DNA from: Capsulimonas sp.
Lineage (GTDB): Bacteria > Armatimonadota > Armatimonadia > Armatimonadales > Capsulimonadaceae
Direction of reading: 5' to 3'
Assembly: GCA_025963815.1 (NCBI GenBank)
Contig: JAOQAA010000393.1
Span: 1-6,958, forward strand
Length of the DNA: 6,958 bases
Position numbers and translations under genes: made by a program. Below, in pieces: positions 5,150 to 6,958 of the stretch (position 1 is its first letter; every line of letters begins with the position of its first letter). Under the pieces are notes generated by a model that saw nothing but the letters and a program-made list of their open reading frames with translations, was not told the origin of the DNA and searched no databases.

Positions 5150-6118
5150 ATGACTGTAGGCTCCGAAACGCTGCGTGTTTTCACCGGCAACGCCAATCCG
5201 ATGCTGGCTCGCCGCATCGCTCAGTATCTTGACATGCCGCTTGGCAAGCTCCTGATCACGCGATTCGCCGATGGGGAGATCCGGGTCAAGATTGAGGAAA
5301 GCGCACGCGGGATGGATGTCTTCATCGTCCAGCCGACCTGCGCCCCAACCAATGATAGCCTGATGGAGCTGCTGATCCTGGTGGACGCGTTCCGGCGCGC
5401 CTCCGCCAAGCGCATCACGCTTGTGATCCCCTATTACGGTTACTCGCGCCAGGACAAAAAGGTCGCCCCACGCGAGCCCGTCACCGCGCGATTGGTGGCG
5501 GACCTCATCACCACCGCCGGCGCCAACCGCGTGCTGGCCGTCGATCTGCACGCCGGCCAGATCCAGGGCTTCTTCCAGCTTCCGCTCGATCATCTCTACG
5601 CTGGCCCTTTGGTAGCGTCTTACTTCGCCGAAAAAGGGCTGATCGACGGCGATACCGTCGTGGTCTCCCCCGATGTCGGCGGCGTCAGCCGCGCGCGAGG
5701 AATGGCGGAGATGCTCCATGCCCAGATTGCGATCATCATCAAGCGCCGCCCCGAACCGAATAAAGTCGAAGTGATGGAGATCATCGGCGACATTACCGGC
5801 AAGACCTGCATCATGGTCGATGACATGATCGACACCGGCGGCAGCCTCGTCACCGGCGCCAATGCCCTGCTCGCCCGCGGCGCCCGCCGCGTCTTCGCCT
5901 GCTGCACCCATCCCGTTCTCTCTGGCGCCGCCCCCGACAACATCCAAGCCTCCGGCGTCGAAGAACTCGTCGTCACCGACACCATCCCCGTGGACGACGA
6001 CAAACGCGCCCGCTGCCCCAAAATCACCGTCCTCAGCGTCGCTCCCCTGCTCGCCAGCGCCATCTGCCGCATCCATAAAGACGATAGCGTCAGCGAGCTG
6101 TTTACTTCCTATTGGTAA
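5150..6118 (+). CDS. prs: ribose-phosphate pyrophosphokinase (PRPP synthetase)
   Basis: This is a complete 322-aa class I type Prs, close to the usual 310-320 aa. It transfers pyrophosphate from ATP to ribose-5-phosphate in the cytoplasm, making PRPP for purine, pyrimidine, NAD, histidine and tryptophan synthesis. Visible motifs are FADGEIRVKI (39-48), YYGYSRQDKKVAPREP (95-110, the ATP-site R100-Q101-D102), DLHAGQIQGFF with H134, SPDVGGVSRARG (173-184), the catalytic-loop region KRRPEPNKVEV (198-208), and the PRPP loop VDDMIDTGGS (223-232). Family members often read RQDRK and DTAGT at two of these sites. The K103 and G231 seen here are mild variants. GGAGGA (5135-5140) lies 9 nt before the ATG. 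No clear private promoter is seen, so transcription probably continues from glmU. The NUDIX gene follows closely and may share the transcript. Confidence 0.98.
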   Translation: MTVGSETLRVFTGNANPMLARRIAQYLDMPLGKLLITRFADGEIRVKIEESARGMDVFIVQPTCAPTNDSLMELLILVDAFRRASAKRITLVIPYYGYSRQDKKVAPREPVTARLVADLITTAGANRVLAVDLHAGQIQGFFQLPLDHLYAGPLVASYFAEKGLIDGDTVVVSPDVGGVSRARGMAEMLHAQIAIIIKRRPEPNKVEVMEIIGDITGKTCIMVDDMIDTGGSLVTGANALLARGARRVFACCTHPVLSGAAPDNIQASGVEELVVTDTIPVDDDKRARCPKITVLSVAPLLASAICRIHKDDSVSELFTSYW

Positions 6119-6154
6119 TCGTTTGAAGCTGGCTGGGTGATTGTGTTTGCGCTT

Positions 6155-6934
6155 ATGAATGAACCATCTGTCATCCCCGAATTTGGTAAGATTGAGGGAC
6201 AGGTGTATGTTTCGCGCCCCGGCGCATACGGTCTGATCTTTGATGACAAGGGCCGCATTGCTGTTCTTGAGTCGCCGAGCGGATGCTTCCTTCCTGGCGG
6301 CGGCGCCGAAGGCGATGAGGCTCCTGAAGAGACGCTTATAAGGGAAGTACTGGAAGAGTGTGCCTTGCATGTCCAAATCGTCAAGCAACTTGGCGCGTCG
6401 GCGGAATATCGCTTTACCGCAGGACATGAGTTCGGAATTCGTAAAGAGTGTGTCTTCTTCGCGGCCATGGTGAGCGAGGCGTGCGGCGCCGCGACCGAGC
6501 CCGACCACACGCTGATATGGCTAGAGCCACGCGAGGCCGAAGCGAGACTGTCGCATGGAAGCCAGCAATGGGCGATTCGACAGAGTTTCCTGGATGGCGG
6601 CGATCCTAGTCCTCTTGCTGCTCGGCGGCATAGGCGTCGTGTTCCTGAAGACCGGGGATGTCCCGGCGACGCCTCGCTGGGTCTGGATCGTGGAGCCCCC
6701 GCTGCTTGCAGGCGCCTTCATCTATCGGGCGTGGCGTGTTGGTTGGAAAGCGACGTCGCCAGCGCAATGGTTACTTCCGCTTGGATTTACATTGTTGGCG
6801 CTGAGAAATATCCTCCCGAATTGGGCTGCATTGTCGTCTTTCGGCGCCATCGGCTCATTGATGATCATCTTTGGGGGCTTTTCAATCTTATCTACGTTTG
6901 GCAAACGCCAGCGGATGCAAGACGCTCCGCCTGA
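6155..6934 (+). CDS. NUDIX hydrolase with an anomalous out-of-frame C-terminal extension
   Basis: The open frame gives 259 aa from ATG 6155. In-frame GTG codons at 6137 and 6143 are alternatives, and none has a strong RBS. Residues about 15-145 are a normal NUDIX hydrolase of about 150 aa: RPGAYGLIFDDKGRIAV, LPGG, and the box GGAEGDE-x7-REVLEECAL (49-71), which has Ala for the usual second Gly but keeps the metal-binding REVLEE. Such enzymes cleave nucleoside diphosphates linked to another group, and the substrate here is unknown. The domain ends near SHGSQQWAIRQSF (133-145). The last 110 or so residues are Arg/Cys-rich, have no domain character, and read the same DNA as the membrane-protein frame at 6555-6938. 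So the true NUDIX product probably once ended near 6600, and its stop was lost by an indel or sequence error. The gene begins 36 nt after prs, consistent with co-transcription. Confidence 0.75.
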   Translation: MNEPSVIPEFGKIEGQVYVSRPGAYGLIFDDKGRIAVLESPSGCFLPGGGAEGDEAPEETLIREVLEECALHVQIVKQLGASAEYRFTAGHEFGIRKECVFFAAMVSEACGAATEPDHTLIWLEPREAEARLSHGSQQWAIRQSFLDGGDPSPLAARRHRRRVPEDRGCPGDASLGLDRGAPAACRRLHLSGVACWLESDVASAMVTSAWIYIVGAEKYPPELGCIVVFRRHRLIDDHLWGLFNLIYVWQTPADARRSA

Positions 6935-6938
6935 ATAG
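6555..6938 (+). CDS. small multi-pass membrane protein, overlapping the NUDIX frame
   Basis: The 127-aa frame has four likely transmembrane segments, at about 12-31 (WMAAILVLLLLGGIGVVF), 42-60, 70-86 and 91-114, ending in a short charged tail (KRQRMQDAPPE). I do not recognise the family. It overlaps the 3' half of the open NUDIX frame in another reading frame. From about 6600 this frame looks like the real one, with coherent hydrophobic helices and loops. The overlapping NUDIX tail has no such order. ATG 6555 has no good RBS. ATG 6594 (114 aa, starting MAAILVL) puts the first helix at the N-terminus and may be the true start, with translation coupled to the end of the NUDIX gene. The gene is complete at 6938, and nothing more is visible to the window end at 6958. 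Confidence 0.5.
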   Translation: MEASNGRFDRVSWMAAILVLLLLGGIGVVFLKTGDVPATPRWVWIVEPPLLAGAFIYRAWRVGWKATSPAQWLLPLGFTLLALRNILPNWAALSSFGAIGSLMIIFGGFSILSTFGKRQRMQDAPPE

Positions 6939-6958
6939 GATGCCGAATATAAAAGACT

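Noticed and set aside
5009..6508. Minus-strand open frame of 499 codons opposite prs and the NUDIX gene
   Set aside because: It is antisense to an unmistakable prs. Its Gly/Asp/Ala-rich, domain-free translation is typical of the reverse frame of a GC-rich gene.
1..6958. tRNA, rRNA, CRISPR arrays, transposase or defence genes
   Set aside because: I looked on both strands and found no cloverleaf, spaced repeat array, transposase motif or defence-type domain. The accessory content is limited to the repeats and the unfamiliar proteins listed.

Overview
This is a chromosomal window of a GC-rich bacterium, mostly housekeeping genes with a few accessory ones. The mix suggests a diderm such as Armatimonadota (Capsulimonas-like): an exported SLH-motif protein, a TonB-like membrane anchor on a von Willebrand A protein, C/G-rich palindromic intergenic repeats, and high third-position GC. 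That placement is an impression from composition and gene content, not a database result.

The left part reads leftward (minus strand). It holds the first codons of a probable zinc-ribbon protein at the edge, with a good promoter. Next come an exported SLH-like protein (137-736), a hairpin terminator, and a small exported glycine-zipper-like protein (896-1204). Peptidyl-tRNA hydrolase (pth, 1421-1993) follows, ending in a textbook terminator. A roughly 200-bp imperfect palindrome (2041-2240) then separates pth from a TonB-like/vWA fusion protein (2253-3434).

The right part reads rightward. A sigma70-type promoter (3499-3527) drives glmU (3560-4945). A compact 149-bp element with 52-bp terminal inverted repeats fills most of the glmU-prs gap, followed by prs (5150-6118) and a NUDIX hydrolase (from 6155). 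A small membrane-protein frame (6555-6938) lies out of frame inside the 3' part of the NUDIX open frame.

GlmU makes UDP-GlcNAc for peptidoglycan and LPS, Prs makes PRPP for nucleotide and amino-acid synthesis, and Pth recycles peptidyl-tRNAs. These genes neighbour one another in many bacteria as glmU-prs-(ctc)-pth. Here ctc is absent and pth sits on the other strand beyond the vWA gene, so the block looks rearranged. I see no RNA genes, CRISPR array, transposase or defence system. The most unusual items are the TonB-anchor/vWA fusion, the two palindromic elements (one with compensatory changes in its hairpin) and the NUDIX/membrane-protein overlap.
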